64,000 nucleotides of DNA, taken from Cavia porcellus. Its lineage: Eukaryota > Chordata > Mammalia > Rodentia > Caviidae. The stretch covers positions 6,556,785 to 6,620,784 of the forward strand of contig NW_026947502.1 in the NCBI RefSeq assembly GCF_034190915.1. Direction: 5' to 3'. Below the pieces are notes generated by a model. It did no database searches, was not told where the DNA came from, and saw only the letters and a list, made by a program, of their open reading frames with translations. Of this stretch, positions 63,254-64,000 are shown piece after piece. Made by a program: the position numbers and the translations under genes. Every line of letters begins with the position of its first letter. Within the stretch, counting starts at the first letter, position 1.

Positions 63254-64000
63254 CGGGGGGCTCCCCAGCGCCCTGGGGAGCGGCTGTCTGGGTCCCATTC
63301 TGTCTCTCACCGGGTACCTGGGCTCCGGGGAAACTCGGGCTGCAGGGAGGGTAGGTCCACGGCACGCGGGGCGTCGCCACGCATCCGTACTTCATTCCAA
63401 CCCGACCTCGTGCCCTGTTCCCCAGGAGCCTCCTCCTGTAGCGTGGCCTCCTGTGTGGGACCCCCGCCCCGAGTTGTCCCCCTCGCACAGCTCACTTTAT
63501 GTAAACTCTTCAGCACCTCACGTTTTCCCCTTCCCTGGGCCAGACCTGGGTGGGCGTGGGGGCCTCGTCCTCATGCTCCCCAGACCCTGGACGTCGTTGA
63601 GTTCTCCCACCTGCCCAACCCTCCAGGGGCGTCCGGACCTACCTCACGGTTGAGAACTGGTCCCCGAAACTGGAGTTTTTAATCTTCCCTCTCCCTCGCT
63701 GTCCGTGACCCCTGGGCCACCTCCCCTCTGAGCTCCTCTGGGGTCACTGTTGTGTGCCCTGCCTTGCATTAGTTAGCTTGGACAAGACATGACGTGCTGC
63801 CAAAATGGGAAATATTTATATTACCTTATTTAAGACTAGGTTTTTGTTTCCAGGTTCTGAATCAGCCTGGGTTTTTAGGAATCGTTTCTTCCTCAGTAAA
63901 CTTGGACTAGGCCTCGAGCCTTGACGCAGGAGGCACGTGCAGGTCTCAAAGGCCCCGCACCTGCCACCCTACCTGTCCTTTGCTGTGGTGCTGGGCAGAC
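63254..64000 (+). other. SLC36A1: SLC36A1 3' UTR (continues beyond the window)
   Basis: 747 nt of GC-rich and then mixed sequence after the stop. No AATAAA or ATTAAA with a following cleavage context was found, so the polyadenylation site must lie outside the window. Human SLC36A1 also has a 3' UTR of several kilobases. Confidence 0.75.

Overview
This is mammalian nuclear DNA, almost certainly from a rodent. The window is littered with tRNA-Ala-type ID SINEs, 7SL-derived B1 SINEs carrying the rodent internal duplication, and B4-type (ID plus B1) composites. B4 composites together with young, target-site-flanked ID copies suggest the mouse-related clade; a castorimorph (beaver or kangaroo rat type) is a reasonable guess, but the species cannot be fixed from the sequence alone.

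The only gene I can support is SLC36A1 (PAT1/LYAAT1), the proton-coupled small-neutral-amino-acid transporter of lysosomes and the brush border, on the + strand. It has a non-coding first exon in a CpG-rich promoter (exon end at 25278) and ten coding exons between 36675 and 63253. All splice junctions at the coding exons are GT-AG and all reading-frame phases close. The spliced frame is 481 codons plus stop, with no internal stop or frameshift. The 3' UTR starts at 63254 and runs off the window end. The promoter carries a perfect palindromic GTCACGTGAC CLEAR-type site and a second CACGTG 28 bp upstream, which fits control by TFEB/MiT factors of a lysosomal gene.

Layout: 1-25 kb is intergenic and repeat-rich. 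It holds several ERVL-MaLR-like LTRs, a (CT)n and a (TG)n tract, a 44-bp-arm inverted repeat at 14.7-14.9 kb, and two LINE-1 copies arranged head to head (antisense about 16.9-19.1 kb, sense about 19.5-23.85 kb). 25.0-25.7 kb is the SLC36A1 promoter, exon 1 and CpG island. 25.3-36.7 kb is intron 1, which contains a structurally complete antisense MaLR provirus (32094-34315) with two LTRs, a tRNA-Leu-type primer site, a polypurine tract and a 5-bp target duplication. 36.7-63.3 kb is the coding part, with SINEs, further LTRs and a 5'-truncated LINE-1 with a 16-bp target duplication in the introns.

I saw no CRISPR array, no bacterial-type operon, no second cellular gene and no new biological system. 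The points most worth a second look are the paired CLEAR/E-box promoter, a seven-residue C-terminal extension of the transporter, a possible in-frame upstream start in exon 2, the complete MaLR provirus, a dimeric ID insertion and the 14.7 kb foldback repeat. Repeat family names come from recognising consensus-like sequence by eye; edges are approximate unless target duplications are given.
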